Shown here: positions 1-9,792 of the stretch, in pieces
Layout of the letters: every line of letters starts with the position of its first letter
Position numbering within the stretch: position 1 is the first letter of the stretch
Assembly: GCA_030148225.1 (NCBI GenBank)
Contig: JASBTX010000033.1
Location: 124,001 to 188,000 of the forward strand
Source of the DNA: Paracoccaceae bacterium
GTDB lineage: Bacteria > Pseudomonadota > Alphaproteobacteria > Rhodobacterales > Rhodobacteraceae
Reading direction: 5' to 3'
Length of the DNA stretch: 64,000 bases
Translations under genes and position numbers: made by a program
The notes under the pieces: model-generated
The model's database searches: none
Seen by the model: only the letters and a program-made list of their open reading frames with translations
What the model was told of the DNA's origin: nothing

Positions 1-51
1 TCTCCCACGAGTTTCACATCGATATCTCTAAACCGAAATGAGAGTGATTTC

Positions 52-1323
52 ATGACCTCTGAGCGTGTCAACCTTCGCGATCTGAAAGCCAACAGTCCCA
101 AGGACCTTTTGTCCATGGCCGAAGAGCTCGAGATCGACAACGCATCAACCATGCGCAAGGGCGAGATGATGTTCTCGATCCTCAAGGAACGCGCCGAGGA
201 TGGCTGGGAAATATCCGGCGATGGCGTACTTGAGGTGATGCAGGACGGCTTTGGATTTCTGAGATCGCCCGAAGCAAACTATCTGCCGGGTCCGGATGAC
301 ATCTATGTTTCGCCCGACATGATCCGCACATACTCTCTCAGGACCGGAGATACGATTGAGGGCGTCATACAGGCGCCGGGAGACAATGAACGCTATTTCG
401 GCATGACCAAGGTCGAGTCGATCAATTTCGAAGAACCTGAGCGCGCGCGTCACAAGGTTGCCTTTGACAATCTCACGCCGCTTTACCCTGATGAGCGTCT
501 GACGATGGAGATCGAGGATCCGACGATCAAGGATCGCTCGGCCAGAATCATCGATCTGGTCGCGCCAATCGGCAAGGGCCAGCGTTCGCTGATCGTCGCA
601 CCGCCCAGAACGGGCAAAACTGTTCTTTTGCAGAATATAGCGACATCGATCGAAAAAAATCATCCCGAGTGCTATCTGATCGTTCTTCTGATCGACGAAC
701 GTCCCGAAGAGGTGACGGATATGCAGCGCTCGGTCAAAGGTGAGGTCGTATCCTCGACCTTTGACGAACCGGCAACGCGTCACGTGGCGGTATCTGATAT
801 GGTCATTGAAAAAGCCAAGCGTCTGGTTGAGCACAAGCGTGATGTTGTCATCCTGCTCGATTCGATCACACGCCTGGGCCGGGCCTTCAACACCGTGGTG
901 CCTTCCTCGGGTAAGGTGCTGACCGGTGGTGTCGATGCCAACGCGCTTCAGCGGCCCAAGCGTTTCTTTGGCGCTGCGCGCAATATCGAAGAGGGCGGTT
1001 CCCTGACCATCATCGCCACCGCGCTGATCGACACCGGCAGCCGGATGGACGAGGTCATCTTTGAAGAGTTCAAAGGCACCGGTAACTCGGAAATCGTTCT
1101 GGATCGCAAGGTGGCGGATAAACGAGTTTACCCGGCGATGGATATCCTGAAATCCGGTACCCGCAAAGAAGACTTGCTGGTCAACAAGCTGGACCTGCAG
1201 AAAACCTACGTTCTGCGCCGGATTCTCAATCCGATGGGCACTACGGACGCAATTGAATTTTTGCTGTCAAAGCTCAAGCAAACCAAGACTAATGCCGAGT
1301 TTTTCGACTCCATGAACACCTAA
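52..1323 (+). CDS. rho: Transcription termination factor Rho
   Basis: Rho is a hexameric RNA-dependent ATPase helicase that ends transcription at C-rich, unstructured RNA. The 423-residue protein has the family's usual length. A Rho N-terminal helical region is followed by the cold-shock-like RNA-binding fold with DGFGFLRS at residues 65-72. The Walker A motif APPRTGKT lies at residues 183-190 and a Walker B strand ending in LLDS near 267-270. The ATG follows a GAGAG ribosome site. It sits 30 bases ahead of mnmE on the same strand, an order common in alphaproteobacteria near the partition genes. Nothing is unusual in the protein. Confidence 0.98.
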   Translation: MTSERVNLRDLKANSPKDLLSMAEELEIDNASTMRKGEMMFSILKERAEDGWEISGDGVLEVMQDGFGFLRSPEANYLPGPDDIYVSPDMIRTYSLRTGDTIEGVIQAPGDNERYFGMTKVESINFEEPERARHKVAFDNLTPLYPDERLTMEIEDPTIKDRSARIIDLVAPIGKGQRSLIVAPPRTGKTVLLQNIATSIEKNHPECYLIVLLIDERPEEVTDMQRSVKGEVVSSTFDEPATRHVAVSDMVIEKAKRLVEHKRDVVILLDSITRLGRAFNTVVPSSGKVLTGGVDANALQRPKRFFGAARNIEEGGSLTIIATALIDTGSRMDEVIFEEFKGTGNSEIVLDRKVADKRVYPAMDILKSGTRKEDLLVNKLDLQKTYVLRRILNPMGTTDAIEFLLSKLKQTKTNAEFFDSMNT

Positions 1324-1325
1324 TT

Positions 1326-1340
1326 TGTTTATATTAAACA
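1326..1340. promoter_or_regulatory. Short perfect inverted repeat between rho and mnmE
   Basis: The arms TGTTTA and TAAACA are separated by TAT and fill most of the 30-base gap between the rho stop and the mnmE start. It is too weak and AT-rich to be an intrinsic terminator. It could be an operator or a chance AT-rich dyad. No regulator can be named. Confidence 0.3.
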
Positions 1341-1353
1341 ATGGGTTAATCTG

Positions 1354-2637
1354 ATGGATACGATCTTTGCCCTGGCCACGCCACGGGCCAAATCAGGGGT
1401 TGCGATCCTGCGTGTTTCGGGCTCTCTCGCGGCGCTCAGCATCGAAACCTTGTGTGATTGGTCACCAGCTGGACGAGAGACGCGTCTCTCGACGATCAAA
1501 TCCCCGACCGGAGAGGTGCTTGACAAGGGCTTCGTGTTGTTTTTCGAGGAAGGTGCCAGCTTTACCGGTGAGGCTGTCGCAGAATTTCAGATTCATGGCA
1601 GCCTTGCCGTGATCCGTGCGGTTGAGGATACACTGTCCGCGATCCCGGGATTGCGCCCCGCCGAGGCCGGAGAATTCACCCGCCGCGCGTTGATAAACAA
1701 CCGTATGTCACTGGACGAGGTCGAAGGCCTGGGTGACCTGATCTCGGCAGAAACAGAGGCGCAGCGTCAACAGGCAACCCGCCTGATGTCTGGAACGCTT
1801 GGCGCAGCCGTGTCTGAATGGCGGAAGGACCTTATTCGTGCCCGCGCACTGCTGGAGGCCACGATTGACTTTGCCGACGAAGAAGTACCCACCGATGTCA
1901 CGCCAGAGGTGACTGGGCTGCTCGATAGGCTGACAAGTTCTTTCTCACGCGAGATTTCCGGTGTTTCGGCCGCGAGGCGTATAACCGAGGGATTTGTCAT
2001 CGCCGTCGTAGGGCCGCCAAATGTTGGCAAGTCCACCCTGATCAATGCCATCGCCGGACGAGAGGTTGCGCTGACGTCAGAGATTGCGGGCACGACGCGG
2101 GATGTGATCGAACTCAGGCTCGATATCGGCGGTTTTCCGGTGACTTTCCTGGACACGGCTGGTGTCCGGTTTACGGAAGACAGCCTTGAAATGCTGGGTG
2201 TAGATCGCGCCCTCAACCGTGCGGCTAGAGCAGACCTCAGAATTTTCCTGACCTTGAATGGCGAAAATCTCGGCATTGAGAGAGAGCCTCACGATATCCT
2301 GTGCACACCGAAGGGCGATGAAAATGACGGCCCGTTTCCCATATCCGGCCTGACGGGTTTGGGCCTTGATGAACTTATCGGAAAGATTTCAGATGTGTTG
2401 TCCGATCAGGCCGGCACGGTTGGTGTCGCGACAAATGATCGGCACAGATTGGCGATTGAGGCGGCCTTGCGGCATATCCGGGCAGCCCAGATTGAAATTT
2501 CCCGGGAATCGTGTCAAACGGAACTGGCATCAGAAGAGCTGCGCGCGGCAGCGCACGGTCTGGATGTTCTGGTCGGCAAGATTGATGTCGAACACCTTCT
2601 GGACGATATATTTTCGAGCTTCTGCATCGGTAAGTGA
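1354..2637 (+). CDS. mnmE: tRNA uridine-5-carboxymethylaminomethyl modification GTPase MnmE
   Basis: MnmE works with MnmG to install the cmnm5 group on wobble U34 of certain tRNAs. The N-terminal folate-binding domain (about residues 1-118) is followed by helical segments around an inserted G domain. The P-loop GPPNVGKST is at 220-228 and the switch motif DTAG at 267-270. The C-terminal CIGK (424-427) carries the cysteine typical of the family. The G4 motif is not a clean NKxD: the stretch near residue 317 reads TPKGDEND. The gene runs straight into mnmG, its functional partner, whose ATG begins 3 bases past the mnmE stop. Confidence 0.95.
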   Translation: MDTIFALATPRAKSGVAILRVSGSLAALSIETLCDWSPAGRETRLSTIKSPTGEVLDKGFVLFFEEGASFTGEAVAEFQIHGSLAVIRAVEDTLSAIPGLRPAEAGEFTRRALINNRMSLDEVEGLGDLISAETEAQRQQATRLMSGTLGAAVSEWRKDLIRARALLEATIDFADEEVPTDVTPEVTGLLDRLTSSFSREISGVSAARRITEGFVIAVVGPPNVGKSTLINAIAGREVALTSEIAGTTRDVIELRLDIGGFPVTFLDTAGVRFTEDSLEMLGVDRALNRAARADLRIFLTLNGENLGIEREPHDILCTPKGDENDGPFPISGLTGLGLDELIGKISDVLSDQAGTVGVATNDRHRLAIEAALRHIRAAQIEISRESCQTELASEELRAAAHGLDVLVGKIDVEHLLDDIFSSFCIGK

Positions 2638-2639
2638 GG

Positions 2640-4511
2640 ATGTTTCACGTGAAACATTTTGATGTCATTGTAATCGGCGGCGGCCATGCGGGTTGTGATG
2701 CGGCACATGCGTCAGCACGCGCAGGCGCCGAGACAGCACTACTGACATTCTCCCGGGACAATATTGGCGTGATGTCCTGTAATCCTGCGATTGGCGGATT
2801 GGGCAAAGGCCACCTCGTACGAGAGATTGATGCGCTCGGTGGTGTTATGGGGCGCGTCGCCGATTATGCCGGCATACAGTTCCGTCTGCTCAACCGGCGT
2901 AAAGGCCCGGCGGTGCAGGGCCCACGTGCCCAGGCGGACCGAGATCGTTATCGCCACGCTATGCAGTCAGAAATATCGGCCTGTGAAAACCTGACGATTG
3001 TCGAAGGCGAGGTCACGGCCCTGAAGATTACGAATGGCCGGGTCTCCGGTGTTGAACTTGCTGATAGGTCCGGGATTTCGGCTGCGGCAGTTGTTCTGAC
3101 GACAGGCACGTTTTTGAGAGGCGTTATTCATATTGGTGATGTATCTCGCGCTGGTGGTCGCATGGGTGAAGCGCCGTCCTCACGTCTCGCGCTTCAGATC
3201 GATGAATTCGGTTTGCCGCTCGGGCGTCTGAAAACCGGCACGCCGCCACGACTGAATGGAAAAACCATCGACTGGCAGCAACTGGAGCAACAGCCGGGGG
3301 ATGATACGCCTACGTACTTCTCTTTTGATACAAGCGTCACACAGGCGCGCCAGGTTTCCTGTGCCATTACCCACACCAACGAACTCACCCACGACCTGAT
3401 CCGGGATAATCTTGATCGGTCGGCCATGTATGGTGGACATATTTCCGGCGTCGGTCCGCGCTATTGCCCATCGATCGAGGATAAGGTCGTGCGCTTTGCC
3501 GATAAGACATCGCACCAGATATTTCTTGAGCCGGAAGGCCTGAATGTCGACACCGTCTATCCCAACGGAATCTCAACCAGCCTGCCCGTCGATGTGCAGG
3601 AGGCTTATGTCCATTCCATCAAAGGTTTGGAAAAAGCAGAGATCACGCAGCCCGGCTATGCCATTGAATACGATTATGTTGATCCACGCGCGCTGAAGCC
3701 AAGTCTGGAAGTCAGCGCCGTTCCGGGCCTTTATCTGGCGGGGCAGATTAACGGGACAACGGGCTACGAAGAGGCGGCGGGTCAGGGGCTGGTTGCGGGG
3801 ATCAATGCGGCGCGGGCATCCCGGGGCAACGAACCGCAAGCGTTTTCACGAGCCGAGTCGTATATCGGCGTCATGATTGATGACCTGATCACGCGCGGCG
3901 TTTCCGAGCCGTATCGCATGTTTACCTCCCGCGCTGAATATCGCCTGTCGCTCAGGGCGGATAATGCTGACCAGCGTTTAACCCCGATGGGTATCAATCT
4001 GGGCATTGTCAATCAGGATCGCGCAGATCGATTTCATGCCAAGATGGAACGACTGAACTCTGCGCGAAGCCGACTTGATGGCCTGAGTTTTACTCCTGCC
4101 GATCTCGCCCAGCGTGGTGTCAAAATCAAGCAGGATGGCGTTCGCAGAAACGGATACGAACTGTTGTCGCATCCGGATGTGGAGTTTGACGATCTGGCGG
4201 GCTGGGTACCCGAACTGCATGATATCGATGATGCAACACGCGCGCAGCTGTCGCGGGATGCCCTGTACGCCAACTATATTGATCGCCAGAAAAACGACAT
4301 TGCTGCGCTGGAGCGGGATGCGCAGGTCGAAATACCTGAAGGGTTCGATTATCGCGCCGTTTCCGGCCTTTCGGCCGAATTGACGACCAAGCTGATCTCG
4401 GCGCGTCCCGCGTCAATTGGCCAGGCGGGTCGTGTGGACGGGATGACACCAGCGGCAATGACCCAGATCCTGTTGGGCGTGCGCCGGTATGAAAAGCAAC
4501 GCTCGGCATGA
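2640..4511 (+). CDS. mnmG: tRNA uridine-5-carboxymethylaminomethyl modification enzyme MnmG (GidA)
   Basis: MnmG is the FAD-dependent partner of MnmE in wobble-uridine modification. I use the ATG at 2640, giving 623 residues that begin MFHVKHFDV; a GTG at 2634 overlaps the mnmE stop and is a possible earlier start. The dinucleotide-binding motif GGGHAG is at residues 13-18, and the family signature near the middle (GTPPR, then [18 protein letters not shown]) is intact. The first residues MFHVKH are encoded by a perfect parS site. The stop overlaps the rsmG start as ATGA. Confidence 0.96.
   Translation: MFHVKHFDVIVIGGGHAGCDAAHASARAGAETALLTFSRDNIGVMSCNPAIGGLGKGHLVREIDALGGVMGRVADYAGIQFRLLNRRKGPAVQGPRAQADRDRYRHAMQSEISACENLTIVEGEVTALKITNGRVSGVELADRSGISAAAVVLTTGTFLRGVIHIGDVSRAGGRMGEAPSSRLALQIDEFGLPLGRLKTGTPPRLNGKTIDWQQLEQQPGDDTPTYFSFDTSVTQARQVSCAITHTNELTHDLIRDNLDRSAMYGGHISGVGPRYCPSIEDKVVRFADKTSHQIFLEPEGLNVDTVYPNGISTSLPVDVQEAYVHSIKGLEKAEITQPGYAIEYDYVDPRALKPSLEVSAVPGLYLAGQINGTTGYEEAAGQGLVAGINAARASRGNEPQAFSRAESYIGVMIDDLITRGVSEPYRMFTSRAEYRLSLRADNADQRLTPMGINLGIVNQDRADRFHAKMERLNSARSRLDGLSFTPADLAQRGVKIKQDGVRRNGYELLSHPDVEFDDLAGWVPELHDIDDATRAQLSRDALYANYIDRQKNDIAALERDAQVEIPEGFDYRAVSGLSAELTTKLISARPASIGQAGRVDGMTPAAMTQILLGVRRYEKQRSA
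2641..2656. promoter_or_regulatory. parS: parS centromere site 1
   Basis: The 16-base palindrome TGTTTCACGTGAAACA matches the consensus ParB-binding parS site exactly. It lies inside the first codons of mnmG and encodes FHVKH. parA and parB are 2.5-3.3 kb downstream, so ParB made here would load at this site and spread. Perfect parS copies normally mark the origin-proximal part of the chromosome. Confidence 0.95.
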
Positions 4512-5113
4512 AATTGGGGGAGAACGATGTTTCACGTGAAACATTCGAGAGGTTGCGGCACTATGCAGCGCTCCTTGAAAAATGGACGCCGCGGATAAAT
4601 CTGATCGCACGCTCAACGGTGAGTGACCTTTGGCAGCGTCATATCTTGGATTCAGCACAGGTTTTTAATCATGCACCGGACGCCCAAAGCTGGGTTGACT
4701 TGGGATCAGGCGGGGGCCTGCCCGGAGTTGTTTGCGCAATTCTGGCGAGGGACAACCGACAGGCCACCAAATTCACCCTGATCGAAAGCGATCAGCGCAA
4801 AGCGACATTCCTGAGAACGGTATCGCGCGAGCTTGGGCTTGATCTGACGGTGCTCGCCGAGCGGGCCGAGAGTGTTGGCGATTTCAAGGCCGATGTGCTG
4901 TCGGCGCGCGCACTGGCCCCTTTGCCCAAGCTGCTGGGGCTGGCGCATCCTTTTGTCGGAGAGGATGGCTGTTGCCTGTTTCTGAAGGGCACTGGCCACG
5001 AGGCCGAGTTGCAGGACGCCCTTGCTGTCTGGCGGTTTGAGGTAGAAAAGATACCCAGCACCACGAACCGGGAATCAATGCTGTTGAAAATAAGGGGCCT
5101 GAGCAGTGGCTAA
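4508..5113 (+). CDS. rsmG: 16S rRNA (guanine-527-N7)-methyltransferase RsmG (GidB)
   Basis: RsmG methylates G527 of 16S rRNA. The 201-residue protein is normal in length and has the SAM-binding loop [10 protein letters not shown] at residues 64-73. The ATG at 4508 shares an ATGA overlap with the mnmG stop. Residues 8-12, VSRET, are encoded by a second perfect parS palindrome. Its 3' end overlaps the GTG start of parA by 8 bases. The sequence supports one transcription unit from mnmE to parB. Confidence 0.95.
   Translation: MKLGENDVSRETFERLRHYAALLEKWTPRINLIARSTVSDLWQRHILDSAQVFNHAPDAQSWVDLGSGGGLPGVVCAILARDNRQATKFTLIESDQRKATFLRTVSRELGLDLTVLAERAESVGDFKADVLSARALAPLPKLLGLAHPFVGEDGCCLFLKGTGHEAELQDALAVWRFEVEKIPSTTNRESMLLKIRGLSSG
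4528..4543. promoter_or_regulatory. parS: parS centromere site 2
   Basis: This is a second perfect copy of TGTTTCACGTGAAACA, 1,887 bases from the first. Here it is read in another codon phase inside rsmG. Both copies lie upstream of parAB in the same gene block. Confidence 0.95.
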
Positions 5114-5930
5114 TCAAGAAAAACGCGTGTGGCCACGTATCATCACAATCGCCAATCAAAAAGGCGGGGTGGGAAAGACAACAACCACGATCAACCTTGC
5201 GGCGGCACTGGCGGCACTGGGGCACGAGGTATTGGTGATCGACCTGGACCCGCAGGGCAATGCATCAACCGGCCTGGGGTATCTGCCCGAGGATCGGGAC
5301 AAGACAACCTATGATCTGTTGCTGGATGGCGCCGATCTGGGCGATGTTATTATTCAGACCGATGTGACGCGCCTCTCGCTTGCGCCGGGCACGACAGATC
5401 TGAGCTCTGCTGATATGGAGCTTGTCGCCAATGAAAAGCGTGTGTTTCTGCTGAATGACGCGTTGCAGCAGCCCAAGATGGAAGAGTTTGGTTTCGATTT
5501 TGTCCTGATCGATTGTCCGCCATCGCTGAACATGCTGACGGTGAACGCCATGGTCGCCTCGCATTCCATACTCATTCCGCTGCAATCAGAATTTTTTGCG
5601 CTTGAAGGTGTTTCGCAACTCATGTTGTCGATCCGGGAGGTGCGGCAGGCCGCGAATCCGGATCTGAGGATCGAAGGGGTTTTGCTGACAATGTTTGACA
5701 CCCGCAACAACCTTGCTCGTCAGGTTGAAGAAGATGCGCGGCAGAATCTGGGAGAGTTGGTGTATGACATTAAAATTCCGCGTAATGTCCGCATCAGCGA
5801 GGCACCGTCATTCGGACAGTCGGTGCTGCAATATGATCCGGGGTCGAAAGGGGCCATTGCATATAAATCATTGGCGAGTGAGATTGTCAGGCAACACGGG
5901 CTGAACAGGGGGCAAGCGGCAAATGAGTGA
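5106..5930 (+). CDS. parA: Chromosome-partitioning ATPase ParA
   Basis: ParA is the nucleoid-bound ATPase that moves ParB-parS complexes during chromosome segregation. The deviant Walker A motif KGGVGKTT at residues 19-26 with its signature lysine, and DLDPQGN at 46-52, identify the family. The 274-residue length is normal. The chosen GTG start overlaps rsmG by 8 bases; a second GTG at 5127 is possible. The end overlaps parB by 8 bases, as expected for a coupled parAB pair. Confidence 0.96.
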   Translation: MANQEKRVWPRIITIANQKGGVGKTTTTINLAAALAALGHEVLVIDLDPQGNASTGLGYLPEDRDKTTYDLLLDGADLGDVIIQTDVTRLSLAPGTTDLSSADMELVANEKRVFLLNDALQQPKMEEFGFDFVLIDCPPSLNMLTVNAMVASHSILIPLQSEFFALEGVSQLMLSIREVRQAANPDLRIEGVLLTMFDTRNNLARQVEEDARQNLGELVYDIKIPRNVRISEAPSFGQSVLQYDPGSKGAIAYKSLASEIVRQHGLNRGQAANE

Positions 5931-6825
5931 GAAAAAAGAACATCGCGGCCTGGGCCGTGGCCTGTCGGCGCTGATGGCGGATATCGGTACGCCCGAACCT
6001 GTGGCAAGCACTGCCACCCAACCGCGCGCGTCCCAGACCGTTGCCATCGACAAACTGCACAGGAATCCCGACCAGCCGCGTATTGACTTTGACCAGCAGG
6101 AACTCGAGGAACTGGCGGCGTCGCTGAGCTCGCGCGGGATCATTCAGCCGCTGATCGTCCGTGTTAACCCCAACGACAGCAACAGCTATCAGATCGTCGC
6201 CGGTGAACGCCGCTGGCGCGCTGCGCAGATTGCGCAGATTCATGATGTACCTGTCGTTGTGCGGGATTTTTCTGACGAAGAAGTTCTGGAAGTTGCGATC
6301 ATCGAAAACGTTCAGCGTTCCGATCTGAACCCGATCGAAGAGGCGCTGGGCCTGAACAACCTACAAGAGCAATATGGACATACTCAGGAAAAGCTGGCCT
6401 CGGCGCTGGGCAAAAGCCGCAGCCACATCGCAAATCTGATGCGTCTTTTGCAGCTTCCCGAAGATGTACAGGGCTATTTGCGGCGCGGCGAGCTGTCCGC
6501 AGGCCACGCGCGCGCCCTGATCACGGCGCCAAATCCATCCGATCTGGCGCGTCAGGTGATTGCCAAGGGTCTGTCGGTGCGCGCGACCGAGAAACTGGTC
6601 AAAACCCCACCCAAGGCGGGGCGTGCAGCGCCGCAACCCCGGGAAAAGGATGCCGATACCGTCGCGTTAGAGCGTGATTTGGCGGCGAATCTGGGCATGA
6701 AGGTTCAGATCGATCACAAGCTGGGTGATGAGGGTGGCAATATCCGGATCAGCTATTCATCGCTGGAACAACTGGATGCACTCTGTGGTTTGCTGAGCAC
6801 GTCGCCACTGCGCCTGCGCGATTGA
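5923..6825 (+). CDS. parB: Chromosome-partitioning protein ParB
   Basis: ParB is the CTP-dependent clamp that loads at parS. The N-terminus carries the short basic RGLGRGL segment (residues 8-14) typical of chromosomal ParB, which contacts ParA. The ParB/Srx nucleotide-binding core includes GERRWRA at 94-100 and ENVQRSDLNPIEEA just after 125. A helix-turn-helix follows (KLASALGKSRSHIANL, near 155-170), then a C-terminal dimerisation region. Its two probable binding sites are within 3.3 kb upstream. The stop codon directly abuts the stop of hemW on the other strand. Confidence 0.96.
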   Translation: MSEKKEHRGLGRGLSALMADIGTPEPVASTATQPRASQTVAIDKLHRNPDQPRIDFDQQELEELAASLSSRGIIQPLIVRVNPNDSNSYQIVAGERRWRAAQIAQIHDVPVVVRDFSDEEVLEVAIIENVQRSDLNPIEEALGLNNLQEQYGHTQEKLASALGKSRSHIANLMRLLQLPEDVQGYLRRGELSAGHARALITAPNPSDLARQVIAKGLSVRATEKLVKTPPKAGRAAPQPREKDADTVALERDLAANLGMKVQIDHKLGDEGGNIRISYSSLEQLDALCGLLSTSPLRLRD

Positions 6826-7980
6826 TCAGTCGATCAAGGCAACCAGAACAGAATTCAAAAGCGCCCGGCCCCGTGGCGTCGCGATGAGCCTGTCGCCGAC
6901 AATCTCAATCAATCCCTGATCCCGAAGGTCTGACATGCCCTGAGGGTCGATCAGATCAGGGCAGATCAGGCTGATCCGGCCAAGATCGACCCCTTCGGCC
7001 AGCCTGAGCCCCATCATCAGAACCTCGGTGGCGTGATCCCGAGCGCTGACCGGTGCCATGGTGCCTACCGTCCCAGAATTCAACGCCTCGTTCAGCCAGA
7101 CGGTCGGGGCGCGCTGGTTTTCAGTTGCCATGCGCTGACCATTCAAAGTGATCCGGCCATGCGCACCCGGCCCGATGCCCAGAAAATCGCCGGATTTCCA
7201 GTAGATAAGGTTGTGACGCGACGCCTCATCAGCCTTGGCGTGATTTGAGATCTCGTAACCGAGCAGCCCCGCCGAGGAGGTAAGAGATTGCGTCAGTTCG
7301 TACATATCAGCGGCCAGCCCCTCATCCGGCAATCCGGGCAGGCGGCCCCTGCGGTGCCGGTCGCCAAAGGCGGTACCATCTTCGATCGTTAGTTGATAAA
7401 GCGAAAGATGCGAAAATCCCCGATTTAGAGCCTGTTTAAGCTCTTCTTCCCAATCCCGCAGGGTCTGATTCTGCCGGGCATAAATCAGATCGATACTGAC
7501 CCGGTCAAAACAGGACTGAGCAATTTCCCAGGCTTTCCGCGCCTCTTCCACCGAATGCAGACGGCCAAGTGCCCTGAGGTCATTGTCGTTCAGCGCCTGA
7601 ACACCAAGGGAAAGGCGATTGATGCCTGCGTCGCGAAATTCCTGAAACCGGGTATAGTCGACCGAGGTTGGATTGGCCTCTAACGTGATTTCCGCCTTGT
7701 TAGAGAATGAAAACCGCTCTTTCAGCGCTGTCAGGATCGCCCTGACGGTATCTGGTTCCATCAGGCTGGGTGTACCGCCGCCAAAAAATACTGACGTGAC
7801 GCTCCGGCCACTAATGGCGGCAGATTTCTTATTTATTTCAAATAGATAAGCTGATTTGTAGCTTTCGTGGTCGATTTTTGCGACGACATGAGAGTTGAAA
7901 TCGCAATAGGGACATTTTGCCTGACAGAACGGCCAGTGCACATAGACGCCGAAACCGCCATTTTGCCAGTCTTCGATCAT
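6826..7980 (-). CDS. hemW: Radical SAM heme chaperone HemW
   Basis: HemW is a radical-SAM-family heme chaperone, often mis-named as coproporphyrinogen oxidase. The cysteines C19, C23 and C26 form the CX3CX2C iron-sulfur motif, followed by DFNSH. A GGGTPSL SAM-binding element lies near residues 67-73. At 384 residues it is shorter than true HemN. It is the last gene of the rph-rdgB-rid-hemW chain; its ATG overlaps the rid stop as ATGA. Confidence 0.93.
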   Translation of the reverse strand: MIEDWQNGGFGVYVHWPFCQAKCPYCDFNSHVVAKIDHESYKSAYLFEINKKSAAISGRSVTSVFFGGGTPSLMEPDTVRAILTALKERFSFSNKAEITLEANPTSVDYTRFQEFRDAGINRLSLGVQALNDNDLRALGRLHSVEEARKAWEIAQSCFDRVSIDLIYARQNQTLRDWEEELKQALNRGFSHLSLYQLTIEDGTAFGDRHRRGRLPGLPDEGLAADMYELTQSLTSSAGLLGYEISNHAKADEASRHNLIYWKSGDFLGIGPGAHGRITLNGQRMATENQRAPTVWLNEALNSGTVGTMAPVSARDHATEVLMMGLRLAEGVDLGRISLICPDLIDPQGMSDLRDQGLIEIVGDRLIATPRGRALLNSVLVALID

Positions 7981-8357
7981 CCCCTGAACGCGGTGACTTC
8001 GATCTCGATCAGCATCTCGGGTTTGATAAGCTGGGCCACGACCATGGTTGCCGCCGGACGGATGTCAGACAGCGCGTGCGCCATTTCTGGTGCAACCTCT
8101 TCAACGAGGGCAGCATCCGTGATCGTGTATTGTACCCTGACAATATCGGACATATCGAAACCGCCTTCAGCCAGAACATCCCGGATCGTCGCAAAACAGT
8201 TTCGCGTCTGATCGCGGGCGGTATCGGGCATCTGCATCGTGGCATAGTCATACCCGGTGACGCCGGAGACAAAGCACCAGTCGCCCTTTATAATCGCGCG
8301 GCTGTAGCCGATTTTCTCTTCAAACGGTGACCCGGTTGAAATTCGTTTCACGGTCAT
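7977..8357 (-). CDS. Rid family protein (RidA/YjgF fold) lacking the catalytic arginine
   Basis: This 126-residue protein has the Rid/YjgF chorismate-mutase-like fold, recognisable from DWCFVSG near 26-32 and IEIEVTAF near the C-terminus. In archetypal RidA, which hydrolyses reactive enamines and imines, the segment before the last strands reads PARS. Here it is PAAT (residues 101-104), so the arginine that binds the substrate carboxylate is absent. It therefore probably belongs to another Rid subgroup and enamine deaminase activity should not be assumed. I use the ATG at 8357 because it overlaps the rdgB stop as ATGA. Confidence 0.88.
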   Translation of the reverse strand: MTVKRISTGSPFEEKIGYSRAIIKGDWCFVSGVTGYDYATMQMPDTARDQTRNCFATIRDVLAEGGFDMSDIVRVQYTITDAALVEEVAPEMAHALSDIRPAATMVVAQLIKPEMLIEIEVTAFRG

Positions 8358-8974
8358 GCTGATTCCCCGGCAAAGCAATCGGCGACAAATTTCGCCATAG
8401 CATCAGCCCGATGACTGATGCGGTTCTTTTCATCCGGCGACATCTCACCCAGCGTCAGATCATGCCCGTCGGGCTGAAAGATCGGATCATAGCCATGCCC
8501 CTCTGCCCCCCGCATTGGCCAGACGACCTGCCCCTCGATCCTGCCATCATAAACCTGATCCGACCCGTCCGGCCATGCCAGCACCAGCGTACACCGAAAC
8601 CGCGCGGTGCGGGGATAGGGCGCATCAATCGCCTCGAGTTCCTGCCATGTGCGCGTCATGGCCATGGGAAAATCCCGGCCATCCGGCGTTTCGGCCCAAT
8701 CGGCAGTATAGACGCCCGGCATTCCGTTCAGGGCATCCACCTCAATCCCGCTGTCATCCGAAAGCGCGGGCATGTTGGCCGCCTGTGCCGCGGCATGTGC
8801 CTTGATCCGGGCGTTTCCGACAAAGCTGTCTTCGGTTTCCTCGGGTTCGGGCAGGTTCAGCGATGCGGCCGAGATCACGCTGACGCCATAGGGTTCCAGC
8901 AGGCGCGCAAATTCGGCCAGTTTTCCCGCATTGTGGGTCGCGATCAGCAGTTCCTGACCCGAAAACCTAGGCAT
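8354..8974 (-). CDS. rdgB: RdgB/HAM1 family non-canonical purine NTP pyrophosphatase
   Basis: The enzyme removes ITP, dITP and XTP from the nucleotide pool. The motif THNAGK at residues 13-18 and the later [12 protein letters not shown] and PGVYTADWA segments are typical. From the ATG at 8974 the protein is 206 residues, close to the usual length, and the gene overlaps the rph stop by 8 bases. The open frame extends further upstream, but that part lies within rph and has no family similarity. The rph-rdgB pairing is common in alphaproteobacteria. Confidence 0.94.
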   Translation of the reverse strand: MPRFSGQELLIATHNAGKLAEFARLLEPYGVSVISAASLNLPEPEETEDSFVGNARIKAHAAAQAANMPALSDDSGIEVDALNGMPGVYTADWAETPDGRDFPMAMTRTWQELEAIDAPYPRTARFRCTLVLAWPDGSDQVYDGRIEGQVVWPMRGAEGHGYDPIFQPDGHDLTLGEMSPDEKNRISHRADAMAKFVADCFAGESA

Positions 8975-9680
8975 TTGCTGCCCCGTTCTGGGCCGCGACC
9001 AGCTCGCCGATGCCTTTGTCGGCCAGATCAAGAAGTTCGCCCAGTTGCGCGCGGCTGAATGTTGCACCTTCGGCAGAGCCCTGAACCTCGACCAGGCCGC
9101 CAGCGCCCGTCATCACGAAATTCGCATCGGTGCCGGCCTCGGAATCTTCGGCATAGTCCAGATCCAGCACAGATTGACCGGCATAGATGCCGCAGCTGAT
9201 GGCGGCGACATTGTCGGTAATCGGATCGGTCCGGATGTCACCGGCCTTCATCAGCTTGTTCACGGCCAGACGCAGCGCGACCCAGCCGCCGGTGATCGCC
9301 GCGCAGCGCGTCCCGCCATCGGCCTGAAGTACGTCGCAATCGATGGTGATCTGACGCTCACCCAGGGCTACACGGTCAATTGAGGCCCTGAGCGACCGGC
9401 CGATCAGGCGCTGGATTTCCTGAGTGCGCCCGGATTGGCCATTCTTGGCCTCGCGCCGCATACGGGTATTTGTTGCCCGGGGCAGCATCCCGTATTCTGC
9501 CGTGACCCAACCCAACCCGGTATTCTTGAGAAACGGGGGAACACGCTCTTCCAGCGATGCGGTGCAGAGCACATGGGTATTACCGCATTTGATCAGACAG
9601 GACCCCTCCGCATGTCGGGTGAAATTTGGTTCGATCACGATTTCACGCATCTGATCCAGGGCTCGTCCGGAAGGTCGCAT
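8967..9680 (-). CDS. rph: Ribonuclease PH
   Basis: RNase PH is a phosphorolytic 3' exoribonuclease that trims tRNA precursors. The protein starts [12 protein letters not shown] from the ATG at 9680 (a second ATG is three bases earlier) and is 237 residues, the usual size. Conserved blocks include [14 protein letters not shown] and [17 protein letters not shown]. It is the first gene of a minus-strand chain and is divergent from hrcA, with about 110 bases between the start codons. Confidence 0.95.
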   Translation of the reverse strand: MRPSGRALDQMREIVIEPNFTRHAEGSCLIKCGNTHVLCTASLEERVPPFLKNTGLGWVTAEYGMLPRATNTRMRREAKNGQSGRTQEIQRLIGRSLRASIDRVALGERQITIDCDVLQADGGTRCAAITGGWVALRLAVNKLMKAGDIRTDPITDNVAAISCGIYAGQSVLDLDYAEDSEAGTDANFVMTGAGGLVEVQGSAEGATFSRAQLGELLDLADKGIGELVAAQNGAANA

Positions 9681-9739
9681 CATATATCCTTTGCTGTTTC
9701 CGCCAGATACAGGCCCGCACAATCCGAAGGCAAGGGCGA

Positions 9740-9769
9740 TTGACGACGCCGGGATAAGCCCTTTAATAA
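9740..9769 (+). promoter_or_regulatory. Probable sigma-70 promoter for hrcA-grpE
   Basis: TTGACG is followed after 18 bases by TAATAA, ending 23 bases before the hrcA ATG. This is a good vegetative promoter match in the divergent rph/hrcA gap. I saw no CIRCE-type inverted repeat beside it. Confidence 0.5.
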
Positions 9770-9792
9770 GGTCTGCCTTGTCAGAGAAGCTG

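Noticed and set aside
2290..2350. Degenerate G4 motif of MnmE as a sign of a broken gene
   Set aside because: The frame is intact, all other G motifs and the C-terminal CIGK are present, and Rhodobacterales MnmE proteins commonly vary here.
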